NCBI GenBank assembly: GCA_017454585.1
Contig: JAFTCU010000110.1
Coordinates: forward strand, 1 to 57,929
Source: Thermoguttaceae bacterium
GTDB lineage: Bacteria; Planctomycetota; Planctomycetia; Pirellulales; Thermoguttaceae
Length of the DNA stretch: 57,929 nt
Direction of reading: 5' to 3'
In this document: in pieces, positions 41,673 through 51,484 of the stretch
How positions within the stretch are numbered: the stretch's first letter is position 1
Layout of the letters: the number at the start of each line of letters is the position of its first letter
Translations under genes and position numbers: made by a program
Notes under the pieces: model-generated
The model's input: only the letters and a program-made list of their open reading frames with translations
Database searches by the model: none
What the model was told of the DNA's origin: nothing

Positions 41673-43772
41673 TTAATTGAAACTTTCTACGACTTCTTTC
41701 GGAGCGGGACGGTAGGTCAGCGGCTCCATCGAGAATGAAGCGCGGCCCTGGCTCAGGCTTTTTACGTCGTTTGCGTAACCAAACAGCGTGGCGAGCGGCG
41801 CCTCCGCCTCAATGACCGAGCTGTTGCCCCGAACATACGTTTGATTCACTTGAGCGCGACGCTGCTGAAGGTCACCGATGATTCCGCCAACACATTCATC
41901 GGGGGTCGTGACTTCCACCTTCATGATCGGCTCCATCAGGTCAATTCCAGCCTGAAGTACCGCTTTGTTGAAAGCATCTGCCGCCGCGATATTCACGGCC
42001 GTTTCATTCGTCGTTTCATCAACGATCACGTCCTGAACCGTCATTTTTATATGAATGAGCGGGAATCCGTACATACCGCCGCCGTCCGCCTGGTCGCGCA
42101 GCGTCTGGACCACAGCGTCCTGAAGCTCCAGTGGGCAGGGCGTTTCAATCGGAAGCATCGGAATTACGAGCACCGATTTATCGCCTTTAGTGAAAGGCTC
42201 CATTTTGAGTTTGACCTGAGCAAACAGCTGTGTATCGCCGATTTTACGGCTGCATTCGCCCACCACCTCGGCAGTCGTTTTAATGGTTTCACGATAACTG
42301 ACACGCGGAGGACGAACGCGGACGTTCAGTTTGAAATCACGCAATAGTCGGTGCTTGATGATTTCCAGATGCAGTTCGCCCATCCCGCTGATGAGCGTCT
42401 GGCCCGTTTCCGGATTCACGACGGCCTGGAAGGTTGGGTCCTGACGGCGCATCATTTCCAGTACTTCATCGAGCTTCTTGCGCTCGGCAGTCGTTTCCGG
42501 TTCGATTGCCATGGAAATGACCGTTTCCGGGAATTCGATCGATTCCAGAAGGATCGGGTGATTCGTTTCGGAAAGCGTATCGCCCGTGATCGTTTTGCTT
42601 AATCCCACGATCCCCACGATGTCGCCGGCATAGACCGGTTCTTTCATCAATTCTTTGTGGCCGGCGAGAAGGCGGTAAATCTGCGGGACGTTTTCTTTTT
42701 CGTTTCGGCTCACGTTCAGCACACGGGACCCGGGTTTCAGGGTTCCGGAATAGATCCGCAGGTAGGAAAGATCGCCGTGTTTGCTCGGCACAACTTTGAA
42801 AACCAGCCCGCAGAACGCTTCTTTCGGGTCGGTTTTGCGCTGGATTTTCTTGGGTTCTTCCGGGTTTTTCGGGTCGTGAGCTTTGGGGTCGATCCCTTCC
42901 ACCGGCGGAATGTCCAGCGGAGACGGAAGGTAAGCGCAAAGCGCGTCCATAAGCGGCTGGATCCCGATGTAATGCAAAGCCGTTCCGCAAAGAACCGGGA
43001 CACAGAGGAGATGGATCGTCGCGTCACGAATCACTTTGTGGATCAAATCGACTGGGACTTCTTCTTCCGCCAGCATCAGCTCCGTAATTTCGTCACTGAA
43101 CATGGAAAGCTGGTCAAGCAGTTGGGTGCGCCAGAGTTCCGCTTCCTCTTTCATCTCTTCCGGGATTTCCTGAACATCAAATTTCATTCCTTTGGATTCC
43201 TGATCCCAGACAAGCATTTTCATCTGAACCAGGTCGATCGTTCCGCGGAAAGGATTTGGCATAAAATCAGGCCCCGCTCCCACGGGAATCGTCAGAACGA
43301 GCGGGTTGGCTCCGAGGCGCTTCTGGATCTCGTTCACGGTTCTGTCGAAATCAGCGCCTTCACGATCCATTTTATTAATGAATGCGAGGCGTGGGACATT
43401 ATATTTGTCGGCCTGACGCCAGACCGTTTCGCTTTGCGCCTCAACTCCTTCACGCGCACTGAAAATGACGGCGGCCCCATCCAGTACGCGGAGGCTGCGT
43501 TCCACCTCGGCGGTAAAATCGACGTGGCCCGGTGTGTCGATCAGGTTCACGGAACAGCCGTTCCAGTTGTATGTGATCGCTGCGGAGTAAATCGTGATTC
43601 CGCGTTCCTGCTCCTCTTCATCAAAGTCGGTCGTCGTAGTTCCTTCATCGACGGAGCCGACTTTATGATTGAAGCCGGAATAGTACAGAATCCGTTCTGT
43701 GCAGGTCGTTTTCCCGGCATCAATGTGAGCGATGATTCCCAAATTGCGGATTTTCTCGATGGCAGTGGACAT
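41673..43772 (-). CDS. fusA: Elongation factor G
   Basis: A GTPase that moves tRNAs and mRNA through the ribosome. The start is placed at MSTAIEKIRNLGIIAHIDAG (43772); the frame stays open 174 bp further up but that part is not EF-G-like. The 699-aa length is normal. The G motifs are AHIDAGKTT, the switch II DTPGHVDF and NKMDR, followed by domain II, the domain III/IV phrases SGMGELHLEIIKHRLLRDF and VNQTYVRGNSSVIEAEAPLA, and the C-terminal GYANDVKSLSQGRASFSMEP. The leader lacks a Shine-Dalgarno; four heptad repeats end 8 nt before the ATG. Not clustered with rpsL/rpsG/tuf, so this may be one of several EF-G paralogs. Confidence 0.93.
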   Translation of the reverse strand: MSTAIEKIRNLGIIAHIDAGKTTCTERILYYSGFNHKVGSVDEGTTTTDFDEEEQERGITIYSAAITYNWNGCSVNLIDTPGHVDFTAEVERSLRVLDGAAVIFSAREGVEAQSETVWRQADKYNVPRLAFINKMDREGADFDRTVNEIQKRLGANPLVLTIPVGAGPDFMPNPFRGTIDLVQMKMLVWDQESKGMKFDVQEIPEEMKEEAELWRTQLLDQLSMFSDEITELMLAEEEVPVDLIHKVIRDATIHLLCVPVLCGTALHYIGIQPLMDALCAYLPSPLDIPPVEGIDPKAHDPKNPEEPKKIQRKTDPKEAFCGLVFKVVPSKHGDLSYLRIYSGTLKPGSRVLNVSRNEKENVPQIYRLLAGHKELMKEPVYAGDIVGIVGLSKTITGDTLSETNHPILLESIEFPETVISMAIEPETTAERKKLDEVLEMMRRQDPTFQAVVNPETGQTLISGMGELHLEIIKHRLLRDFKLNVRVRPPRVSYRETIKTTAEVVGECSRKIGDTQLFAQVKLKMEPFTKGDKSVLVIPMLPIETPCPLELQDAVVQTLRDQADGGGMYGFPLIHIKMTVQDVIVDETTNETAVNIAAADAFNKAVLQAGIDLMEPIMKVEVTTPDECVGGIIGDLQQRRAQVNQTYVRGNSSVIEAEAPLATLFGYANDVKSLSQGRASFSMEPLTYRPAPKEVVESFN

Positions 43773-43779
43773 TTTATAA

Positions 43780-43807
43780 TTAGGAATTAGGAATGAGGAA
43801 TTAGGAA
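43780..43807. repeat. Heptad array (TTAGGAA x4) in the fusA leader
   Basis: TTAGGAA, TTAGGAA, TGAGGAA, TTAGGAA in perfect register, followed by a short direct repeat CAGTTGAGC. It resembles the TAATGAA heptads at 1281-1396. Confidence 0.85.
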
Positions 43808-43840
43808 TTTTCAGTTGAGCAGCATTCAGTTGAGCCGAAC

Positions 43841-46800
43841 TCACTCGCCGTAGATCTTTTTCAGCTCGGCGGAAAGAACTTCGTCCCGGCGCATTGTGGG
43901 TATCTCGCGGATGACTTTTCCATCGGGGCCAACGAGGATCAGGCACGGTATCGCCTGGATGCCGTAGTAGTAAACCGGGTCAAAATCGCCCTGCTGGCAG
44001 ATCGTCTGCCACGGGAGGTTACGGCGTTCCAGGAAGGTGGCGAGCTGGTTCCGGTCCGCATCGATGCTGAAACCGAGGATTTCAAACCCTTTGTCGTGGT
44101 ACTCGGCGTAGTATTTGTCTTCGAGGTTTTTCAGTTCCATGACACACGGGTTGCACCAGGTTGCCCAGAAATCGACCAGCGTGACTTTTCCGGCATAGTC
44201 CTTTTGAATATCCACCTCTTTCCCGTCGAGCGTCGTACCGACCAGTTCCATCGGCTTTCCTTTCAGCATTGCGCGGCGGGCCATTCCTGTGATGAAGTCG
44301 GCCGTGTTGATGAGCTGGGGGTCTTCCGTCGCGAGGACCGCCTCACGCAAAGCATTGCAGGCGGTTTCGATTTTTTGAACGTCAACGCCCAAATCGTTTG
44401 CGGCCACGATCATCTGCATGAAATGCCCCATCAGGTCGCCGTTCATGCATTTGGAACCCTTCGCACGCTGACAGATGGCGGTCAGTTTTTCGAGTGTAGC
44501 GCCCATTTCGTCGGTGTTTGGCATCCGCCCGAGCAGCAGCGAGCTGGTGATGATTTGTTCGACCTGGACCTGGATCACGAGCGTTTCGGCTTTACGGGCT
44601 TCGAGGGCAGCAATCAGCTTTGCAAAAACATCATTGATTTTTTCCGCTGCCTTGGGATCATTCTGAAACTGGGCAGAGAATTGAATACCCTGGGTTTTGA
44701 TGTTTACCGCGTAGTTCAAATCCGCTTCGGTCGCCTGTTCGTCCGCGATGATTTGATCAGCGGCCTGGGAGCGTGCGGCCTGGATCTTCTGAAACTTCTC
44801 CATGGCGGCTTCCATCGTTGGAAGCTGCTGGAGAGCGGCCTGAATTTCGTAGGCGTGCTGGTCAAAATTCTCAAGGAACTGCTTCGTCTCGTTGAGGGTG
44901 GTGTTCGGTGGGAACTCGGCGAACTGGTCAAGGATGCTGGCTTCCTGAGCGGGGCTTTCCGTCTGTTCCTGCGAGGCCTCCTCGGTCGTGCTCATCGACT
45001 GGGACGGCGCGGCTGAATCGGCAGGAGCGTCGAGGTTGGTTTCCTCCTCGGCTTTTTCGCGGGCGGCTTCGGAGGCTTCGGGGTAAATTTCACCCAAAAG
45101 GTTCATCAGACGGCCGCGTGCGTTGGTCGTGATGACTTTCCCGTCCGCACCGACGAGGAACATCGTGGGGATTCCCATGATGCCGTATTTCTCAGAGAAA
45201 GATTCCGGAAGGTCCATCCCGTCCTGAGTCGCAATGATCCACGGTGTTTTTTCTTCTTCAACGAAATCTTTGAGCTTTTCCACGTCTTTATCCACGCTCA
45301 GGCCGATGATTTCAAACCCGGCGTCGTGGAACGCTTCGTAGGCTTTGGCCATGCGCGGGAATTCAGCACGGCACGGGCCGCACCAGGTCGCCCAGACGTC
45401 CACCAGGACGGTCTTCCCGGCAAAGTCCTGGATCTTGATTTCTTTCCCGTCGAGAGTCTTCGCAACGAGGTCCAGCGGTTTGCCCGGCAGGTCCATCTGG
45501 GTCAGGATCCCCTGGATCATTTTAGCTGCCCGCGCCGTCCAAGGTTCATCACTCGAAGCCAGTGCGTTCTGAACTGCTGCGGCGAGTTTTTTCGCGGCGG
45601 GCGGGTCCAGAGCACTGATCAGTTGAACGGAAAGCTGCGTCAGCGGGCTGAGAAATTCGGGACGCAGCGCCTTGATCTTTTGGCCTTTGGTCAAAAGATC
45701 TGCCAGTTCATCGGCCAAGGCCTGAATGTCGGTCGCGGTATGGACTTTTACGGCCAGAAACCGGAGCGTTTCGATGTTCCAGTCCAAAAATTGAGTCAAG
45801 TCGGTGTTTTCCAGAGCGTTGACCGATTTTTGAAACTTCAGAACGGGTTTGAATGGGTTTCCTTTGGCCGACTGAACGATTTGCATGAACTGGCGGAAAA
45901 CTGCTTCACGGAGCATTTCAGGTGTGGCGTTTTCGGGAGGAACGAAGTCAGTGGAGATTTCCTCCGGCTTGGCTTCCTCGATTTCCTCGGCCGGTTCATC
46001 CTCAACACCAGCCATGGACTCACTATTGTTTTCTTCGTCTTCGGTTTCGTCATCATCGTCGTCATCGCCGAGTTCAATCTCTTCGGGGACTTCTTCCTCT
46101 TCGGGGACTTCCACATCCGGGTAGATTTCACCCAGAAGCTCCATTAATCGGCCGCGGGCGTTGATCGTGATGACTTTTCCATCCGCACCGACGAGGAACA
46201 TCGTTGGGATGGACGAAATTCCGTACTGGTCATCAAAATGCTTGCCCTTCATTTTCTGCTGCGTGACGATGGTCCACGGAACGTCATTTTCCTCGACGAA
46301 AGATGTCAGCTTGTCCAGGTCGTCGTCAATGCTTAAACCAATGACCTCAAAACCGGCATCGTGGTACACGTCCCACGCGCGGCGAATGTTAGGCGTTTCA
46401 GCGCGACACGGCCCGCACCAGGTCGCCCAGACGTCGATCAGGACAGTTTTCCCGGCAAAATCTTCAATTTTGACCGTTTTTCCATCGAGAGTTTTTGCTT
46501 TCAGTTCGATTGGGTTTCCAGGGAGATTGAGCTTCACCAGGATTCCGTCGATCTGATCGTTCATGAACGGAGCCCACTGGGCTTTTGAGGTCGCGAGAGC
46601 CGTTTTTAGGGCTTCCAGAAGTTTTTTGCCGGTTTCAGGGGCTTTCGTATCTGGCGCGATATTCAAGCTGATTTGTGCCAAAAGCTGAAGAGTTTCGTCC
46701 TGGAAAGCGTTCAGTTTTATCCCTTCTGTGACGATTTCGGTCAGTTTCGACACGATCTTGTCAATATCCGGTTCCTCCCCAGAAGTGCGGAGTGAACCGA

Positions 46801-49800
46801 AGAAACGGAAAATCCCGAGTTCCCAGGCAACGCAGGCGTTGAGTTCCTCGTTCCCGGCTTTTTTGACGGAAGCTTCAAAAGCGTTCAGTTTCTCCAGATC
46901 GAGGGAAGTGCGGGTGAGGCCCGAAATTTGCTTGTGCGCCTGGGCTTTCATCTCGTCGAGCGTCGCGCCTTCGGCCGGGACGAAATCGGTAGAAACTTCC
47001 TCTTCTTCCTCGTCATCATCGTCACCCTCGTTTTCATCTTCGTCAGCGTCGGGGTTCAGGATCCGCTCTTTTTGGCCTTCCATCGCTTTAATGAGTTCTT
47101 CCGAATGTTCGAAGTCAGTCGCTTTGGCGATTTCCTGAAGTTTCGTCAGCAGAGCGGCCTGGGCTTCGGGTTCCGCGTCTTCCTCGAATTGCATCAGGGA
47201 AAGAGTGACTTGCAGGAGCATGAGGAACGATTGTTCGGTCGGTTTCACTTTTGCGCCTTCATCGATCAAATCCGTCAGAGTCTTCATGATGTCGGGTTTT
47301 TTCGTCTCGGACTTCTCTTCGTCATCAGAATCCTGCATTGTTTGCATAAGTTCGCCGAAGAAGGAAAAGATTCTGGTTTCCCACGCGGTGTAGGCGGTGA
47401 GTTCCTCATTCTTCACGGCTGCGACGGCGATTTTCAATTCGTTCAGCTTCTTCTGCATTGCGGCCGGATCAGGAATTTCCAGAATCGCCTGGATCTTTTC
47501 ATCGACGGAGTTTTTCAATTCGTCCAGCGTTGCGCCTTCTTTGGCGGTGAACCGGACCGGCTTGGTCTTAAGCTCGATCGATTCGATCCGTTTATTCATG
47601 GCAGAGCGCAAATTGTCCCAGTCCTCGCCTTCTTTTCCTTCTGAGTTTTTCAGGATCAGATTGGCGATTTCCAAAAGTTTGGTTTCGTCCTGCATGAAAA
47701 TCGAGGTGCTGCGGATGCAAGTGTCCAGAGAGTAAGATTTCAGGGAATCCGAAGTGAAGGCACTCGGAAGGAGCGCTTTGTATTCTTTGAACAAAGCGTT
47801 GAGTTCTTCGTCTGTCGGATCCTCCTCCAACCCCTTTATTTTGAGGCTGAACGCGTACCAGTCCTGAGCGGTTTCAAGCACTTTCGTCAATTCGGGGAAC
47901 GGGCTTTTGGCCACGGTGGTTTTCAGATCGTCCAACTTGGCGGAGAACGCTTCCGAATCGTCCTTCGTCTCGCGCTGGAGCAGTATGACGCGAACGTTCA
48001 GGGCATAATTGAAATCCGCCTTTTGCACGTCTTTGGAGGCAAAAATCCGGTCGCAGGCGACGATCGTGTCCTCTGCCGTTTTATCCAAAATGGCCAGGAA
48101 GAGGGGCTGATTGCCAGTCTGTACGACTTGCATCAGGAGTTCCTGCATTTGTTCGCTTTCCTGTGAATTCACGTACTCCACGCACTGTTCAACCGTTGCG
48201 TTCTCGGGCAGAGAGATCATTTTCAGAATCGGTTCAGGAATCTCGACCTTCGGAGCTTCGTCTTCCTCCAGATCGTCCTCTTCCAGATCATCCTCCTCGA
48301 GTTCTTCGTCTTCTTCGTCCTCGGTGCCGGTGGTCGATTCCGAAGGAGCCGGGGCTTCTTCGGTCTTGGGGGCTTCATCAGATTTTGGGGCTTCTACCGG
48401 TTCATCGTCGAGATTGATCTCGGTCGGAAGGGCCTCGGTCTCGGCGTTGGGATTCGCGGCCGGGGGCGCTGGAATCGCCTGGGTAGCGGGGTTCAGGGTG
48501 TCGGGCACGACTTCTTCCGGCGCTTCTTTCAGTTCCTTCAGGAAACTTTCGATCGATTTGCGGAACTGGCCTTTCAGTTCCTCTTCTCGGCCGGTGACTT
48601 CGAGCGAGTCGCAGACCGGCAGGATGGCGTTGAGCATTTCCTCGATTGCGGCTTTGCCTTCCTCCGTGGATTTTACGCCGGGTTTCTGTGAAGCGATTGC
48701 GACCATCTGAACACACATCTGGAGGCAATTAATGTTAAAGAGGTTTTTCTCCGTGCCGGTTTTCACACAGGCGAGGAATTTATCCTTGAACGCCTGGATA
48801 TCAAAGTCCGCGCTTTGAATGAGCGGGATCAGGTGAATCAGATCGATCTGCCACGAGGTGTAGGCCGTCAGGTCCGCGTTCCCGTATTTTTCCACGGCGG
48901 CGAGGAATTCGGCCAGTTTTTCATTCGGAAGATTCTCTGTACCGGCCCGCATGATGATCTCCATCTTCTGAGAGACCAATTCTTTCAGTCCTTTCAGATC
49001 CGTTCCTTCCGGCGCGGTGAACGTCATCGGCTCGGTCATGAATTTAATGTCGTCGAGCTGGTTCTGAATCATCGAGCGCAGGTGTTCAGACTGTGGGTCG
49101 TCTTTTCCTTCCAGACCTTTCAGAAGCATTTCACATATCTGTTTGGTTTTCTGATTGTCGTCCACGAAGATGGATGCGAGCTGCATAATGGCCTGGAGCT
49201 GAGGACCTTTCATTTCACCGGAAGCGCAGACTTTTTCCACGAAGGAAATGTATTCGGCGTAAAGGGCGTCTTTCTGCTCGGCAGTCGGTTCTTCGGCGGC
49301 GCTGAACATTTCACTGGCTTTGTCCATGAGGGAGGCAGCGGCGGCGTCCAGCTCAACAAGAGAAACAAGCGCAGGGAAACGACCGGCTTTGACTTCTTCG
49401 GTCAGAGCGGCGTAGTCCGGCTCAATGTTCTTGCGTGCTTTGTCAGAACGCATCACGTCAAGACGAAACTGAAGGGCGTCTTTATATTGTTCTTCCGTCG
49501 TGTCTTCCGCTTTGCAAAGAAGAACGAGCGCTTCCTTCACGGAATCCTGCAATTTGTTCATCGTTTCCGTCAGCCAGGTCTGGAGTTCCGGATCCTGTTT
49601 GCGGAACAGAGGCATGATAGTCTGCTGGAATTCCGGGGTACTGACCGAATTCACGAAATCTTCCAGAGCTTTCGCCGTTTTTTCTTCCGGCAGTTTTGTC
49701 ATCGCTTCGAGTTTGGTTTTCAACTCGTCGATCTGCTCCGCGGTGAGTTCCGGCTCGACCGGAGCCTGGGTCTGCGGGTTTTGTCCATTTTGCTGCGCCA

Positions 49801-51430
49801 TTTCCGGGTGTTCGATCATCTGGAGGCGCATTTTGAGGGAGTTGAGGAACATCTGGGAGTTTTCGTCCTCTTTGCCTTCCAGTCCCTTGATGAGTGTTTC
49901 GAGAATTGGCTTGGCCTTTTCTTTATCGTCCTGGAACATTCCAACGCTCTGCATGAGTACTTCTGCAGGAAGTCCGATCAGCGCGTCGTTCTTCGCGGCG
50001 TCTTCGGCGAGTTTCAGAAGGTCCGGGTACAGCGCATCTTTCTGTTCGGGCGTGGCCTGAGTCGTGCCCTCAAAAATCGGCGCGGCCTTTTCCAGGATAG
50101 CGGCGGCCTGCGCGCAAACGGCGGCACGCGGTGCGAACTGCGGGAATTTGCTCTTTTCCACTTCGTCTTTCAGGACGGTGTAACGTTCTTCCATTTGTGC
50201 GAACGAGGGTTTTTCCTCGTCAGCGGCGTAGGCCATGGCAAGACGGAGACGCCATTCAAATGCGGTCTTGAATTCTTCTTCGGTCGTATCTTCCGCTTTG
50301 AAAATTTCCTTTGCGGCTTCCTCGGTATTTGTCTCGATTTCCTTCCACTCGTCCATGACGGTTTTCTGGACTTCTTCTTTACGCACTTCGAGGAAAGACT
50401 GCATCGTTTCCTGGAATTCCGGGCTTTCGAGGAGTTTCAGGTACTCAGTCAGTTTGGCTGGGGTTTTTTCTTCCGGGAGGGTTTTGAATTTCGCGACTTT
50501 TGCTTTAACTTCTTCAGGTGTGATGGCTTGAAGCTGAATGTCTTTTTTCAGGGCCTCGATCTGTTGTGGGAGCATGGAGGAAAGTGACTTGAGCGATTCC
50601 ACGGGGCTTTTCTCAAGCGCGGCCTGCAGTTTTTCACAGATCGGAAGCATTTTCTCAGAATCAGTCTGGAAAACCTGCGCGATGTTCATGAGCATGAAGA
50701 CGTTCAGGCTGTCGAGCTTCTGGGCCAAAACTTTATCGAGCTGCGCGGTGTATTCGCCGTAGATAGCGTCCAGGTCCTCGGTTTTCGGTGTGCCGTCCTT
50801 CATCATGAGATCGGCTTTTTGCAGCAGACTGAGGGAATCTTTGACCAAATCGACCCGCTCGGTGAGTTTCGGGAAACGGCCTTTTGCCACTTTATCGCGC
50901 AGCGTGTTGAGCTGAAGACTTACGCTTTCCGGCGAGGCCTGCGTCCGCTGGGCGTTCATGATCTGATTTTCCATCAGAACCGAAAGAGCCTGCATATACT
51001 CGTCTTCTGTCGCGTCTTCAGCGCCGAGGATCATGTCCGCGGCCGTCTGTTTGTTCTCCTGGATCATCTGCGCGGCGACCTGGAGACCCGCTCTCGCGTT
51101 TTCGCCTTGGGACTGCATTACAGAAATCGCAGCGGCCTGGAATTCGGAACCGTCCAGAGAATTAAGGTAAGCGGCAAGCGACTTGGCCGAACGGTCTTTC
51201 GGGAGCGTTGTGAACTCGCGGAGGGCTTCCGGAATCAGTTCGTTCGCGGCTTCGGATACTTCGGAATCGATTTTCGTGGCTTCGGAGTTTGTCGCTTCGG
51301 TTTTCTCGGTGGAAGTGTCCGAAACCTCGGCGTTACGGTCCACGACCGGGGCTTTCATGTCGCAGCCAGTCAAAAGGAGCGCCGCCATAAAGAATGAGAT
51401 CACAAATTGGATTACATTAAATTTGGTCAT
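43841..51430 (-). CDS. Giant lipoprotein with helical repeats and three TlpA-type thioredoxin domains
   Basis: A 2529-aa protein starting with a lipoprotein signal, FFMAALLLTGC (lipobox LTGC, Cys23). Five copies of a ~230-residue helical unit (type A) share the motif A-x-x-I-x-x-A-(E/D)-D-(A/T)-T-E-x-(E/D)-(F/Y)-x-x-A, for example ILGAEDATEDEYMQAL, IFKAEDTTEEEFKTAF and LCKAEDTTEEQYKDAL. Four copies of a second unit (type B) start near EGATLDEMK and contain a Leu/Thr-x-Y/C-x-A-W motif. Three thioredoxin domains lie near residues 1635-1775, 1985-2120 and 2395-2529, with active sites WCGPC, WCGPC and WCNPC and cis-Pro loops SIPT, GIPT and AIPC. Acidic Asp/Glu linkers separate the blocks. All three look redox-competent, implying a periplasmic thiol-disulfide role. 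It lies between glgC and fusA. Confidence 0.85.
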   Translation of the reverse strand: MTKFNVIQFVISFFMAALLLTGCDMKAPVVDRNAEVSDTSTEKTEATNSEATKIDSEVSEAANELIPEALREFTTLPKDRSAKSLAAYLNSLDGSEFQAAAISVMQSQGENARAGLQVAAQMIQENKQTAADMILGAEDATEDEYMQALSVLMENQIMNAQRTQASPESVSLQLNTLRDKVAKGRFPKLTERVDLVKDSLSLLQKADLMMKDGTPKTEDLDAIYGEYTAQLDKVLAQKLDSLNVFMLMNIAQVFQTDSEKMLPICEKLQAALEKSPVESLKSLSSMLPQQIEALKKDIQLQAITPEEVKAKVAKFKTLPEEKTPAKLTEYLKLLESPEFQETMQSFLEVRKEEVQKTVMDEWKEIETNTEEAAKEIFKAEDTTEEEFKTAFEWRLRLAMAYAADEEKPSFAQMEERYTVLKDEVEKSKFPQFAPRAAVCAQAAAILEKAAPIFEGTTQATPEQKDALYPDLLKLAEDAAKNDALIGLPAEVLMQSVGMFQDDKEKAKPILETLIKGLEGKEDENSQMFLNSLKMRLQMIEHPEMAQQNGQNPQTQAPVEPELTAEQIDELKTKLEAMTKLPEEKTAKALEDFVNSVSTPEFQQTIMPLFRKQDPELQTWLTETMNKLQDSVKEALVLLCKAEDTTEEQYKDALQFRLDVMRSDKARKNIEPDYAALTEEVKAGRFPALVSLVELDAAAASLMDKASEMFSAAEEPTAEQKDALYAEYISFVEKVCASGEMKGPQLQAIMQLASIFVDDNQKTKQICEMLLKGLEGKDDPQSEHLRSMIQNQLDDIKFMTEPMTFTAPEGTDLKGLKELVSQKMEIIMRAGTENLPNEKLAEFLAAVEKYGNADLTAYTSWQIDLIHLIPLIQSADFDIQAFKDKFLACVKTGTEKNLFNINCLQMCVQMVAIASQKPGVKSTEEGKAAIEEMLNAILPVCDSLEVTGREEELKGQFRKSIESFLKELKEAPEEVVPDTLNPATQAIPAPPAANPNAETEALPTEINLDDEPVEAPKSDEAPKTEEAPAPSESTTGTEDEEDEELEEDDLEEDDLEEDEAPKVEIPEPILKMISLPENATVEQCVEYVNSQESEQMQELLMQVVQTGNQPLFLAILDKTAEDTIVACDRIFASKDVQKADFNYALNVRVILLQRETKDDSEAFSAKLDDLKTTVAKSPFPELTKVLETAQDWYAFSLKIKGLEEDPTDEELNALFKEYKALLPSAFTSDSLKSYSLDTCIRSTSIFMQDETKLLEIANLILKNSEGKEGEDWDNLRSAMNKRIESIELKTKPVRFTAKEGATLDELKNSVDEKIQAILEIPDPAAMQKKLNELKIAVAAVKNEELTAYTAWETRIFSFFGELMQTMQDSDDEEKSETKKPDIMKTLTDLIDEGAKVKPTEQSFLMLLQVTLSLMQFEEDAEPEAQAALLTKLQEIAKATDFEHSEELIKAMEGQKERILNPDADEDENEGDDDDEEEEEVSTDFVPAEGATLDEMKAQAHKQISGLTRTSLDLEKLNAFEASVKKAGNEELNACVAWELGIFRFFGSLRTSGEEPDIDKIVSKLTEIVTEGIKLNAFQDETLQLLAQISLNIAPDTKAPETGKKLLEALKTALATSKAQWAPFMNDQIDGILVKLNLPGNPIELKAKTLDGKTVKIEDFAGKTVLIDVWATWCGPCRAETPNIRRAWDVYHDAGFEVIGLSIDDDLDKLTSFVEENDVPWTIVTQQKMKGKHFDDQYGISSIPTMFLVGADGKVITINARGRLMELLGEIYPDVEVPEEEEVPEEIELGDDDDDDETEDEENNSESMAGVEDEPAEEIEEAKPEEISTDFVPPENATPEMLREAVFRQFMQIVQSAKGNPFKPVLKFQKSVNALENTDLTQFLDWNIETLRFLAVKVHTATDIQALADELADLLTKGQKIKALRPEFLSPLTQLSVQLISALDPPAAKKLAAAVQNALASSDEPWTARAAKMIQGILTQMDLPGKPLDLVAKTLDGKEIKIQDFAGKTVLVDVWATWCGPCRAEFPRMAKAYEAFHDAGFEIIGLSVDKDVEKLKDFVEEEKTPWIIATQDGMDLPESFSEKYGIMGIPTMFLVGADGKVITTNARGRLMNLLGEIYPEASEAAREKAEEETNLDAPADSAAPSQSMSTTEEASQEQTESPAQEASILDQFAEFPPNTTLNETKQFLENFDQHAYEIQAALQQLPTMEAAMEKFQKIQAARSQAADQIIADEQATEADLNYAVNIKTQGIQFSAQFQNDPKAAEKINDVFAKLIAALEARKAETLVIQVQVEQIITSSLLLGRMPNTDEMGATLEKLTAICQRAKGSKCMNGDLMGHFMQMIVAANDLGVDVQKIETACNALREAVLATEDPQLINTADFITGMARRAMLKGKPMELVGTTLDGKEVDIQKDYAGKVTLVDFWATWCNPCVMELKNLEDKYYAEYHDKGFEILGFSIDADRNQLATFLERRNLPWQTICQQGDFDPVYYYGIQAIPCLILVGPDGKVIREIPTMRRDEVLSAELKKIYGE
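45081..46210. repeat. In-frame duplication within the giant thioredoxin lipoprotein gene
   Basis: The segments 45081-45172 and 46119-46210 are nearly identical along 92 bp, and similarity extends over a period of about 1035-1038 bp. Each period holds one type B helical unit plus one thioredoxin domain, so domains 1 and 2 come from a fairly recent tandem duplication. The third thioredoxin domain is more diverged. Confidence 0.8.
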
Positions 51431-51484
51431 TGGATTTTCCTTAAATGTTGAAGTTTTCTCTTTAATTTCCTGTTTTGTTGAACT

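Noticed and set aside
43773..43946. A longer EF-G with 58 extra N-terminal residues
   Set aside because: The extra residues come from the end of the neighbouring gene and from the heptad array, and do not resemble EF-G. The conserved start is MSTAIEKIRN.
48815..50587. A 590-residue open frame on the plus strand opposite the giant lipoprotein
   Set aside because: Its Phe/Arg/His-rich composition mirrors the Glu/Lys-rich repeats on the other strand. No start signal or known domain is present.
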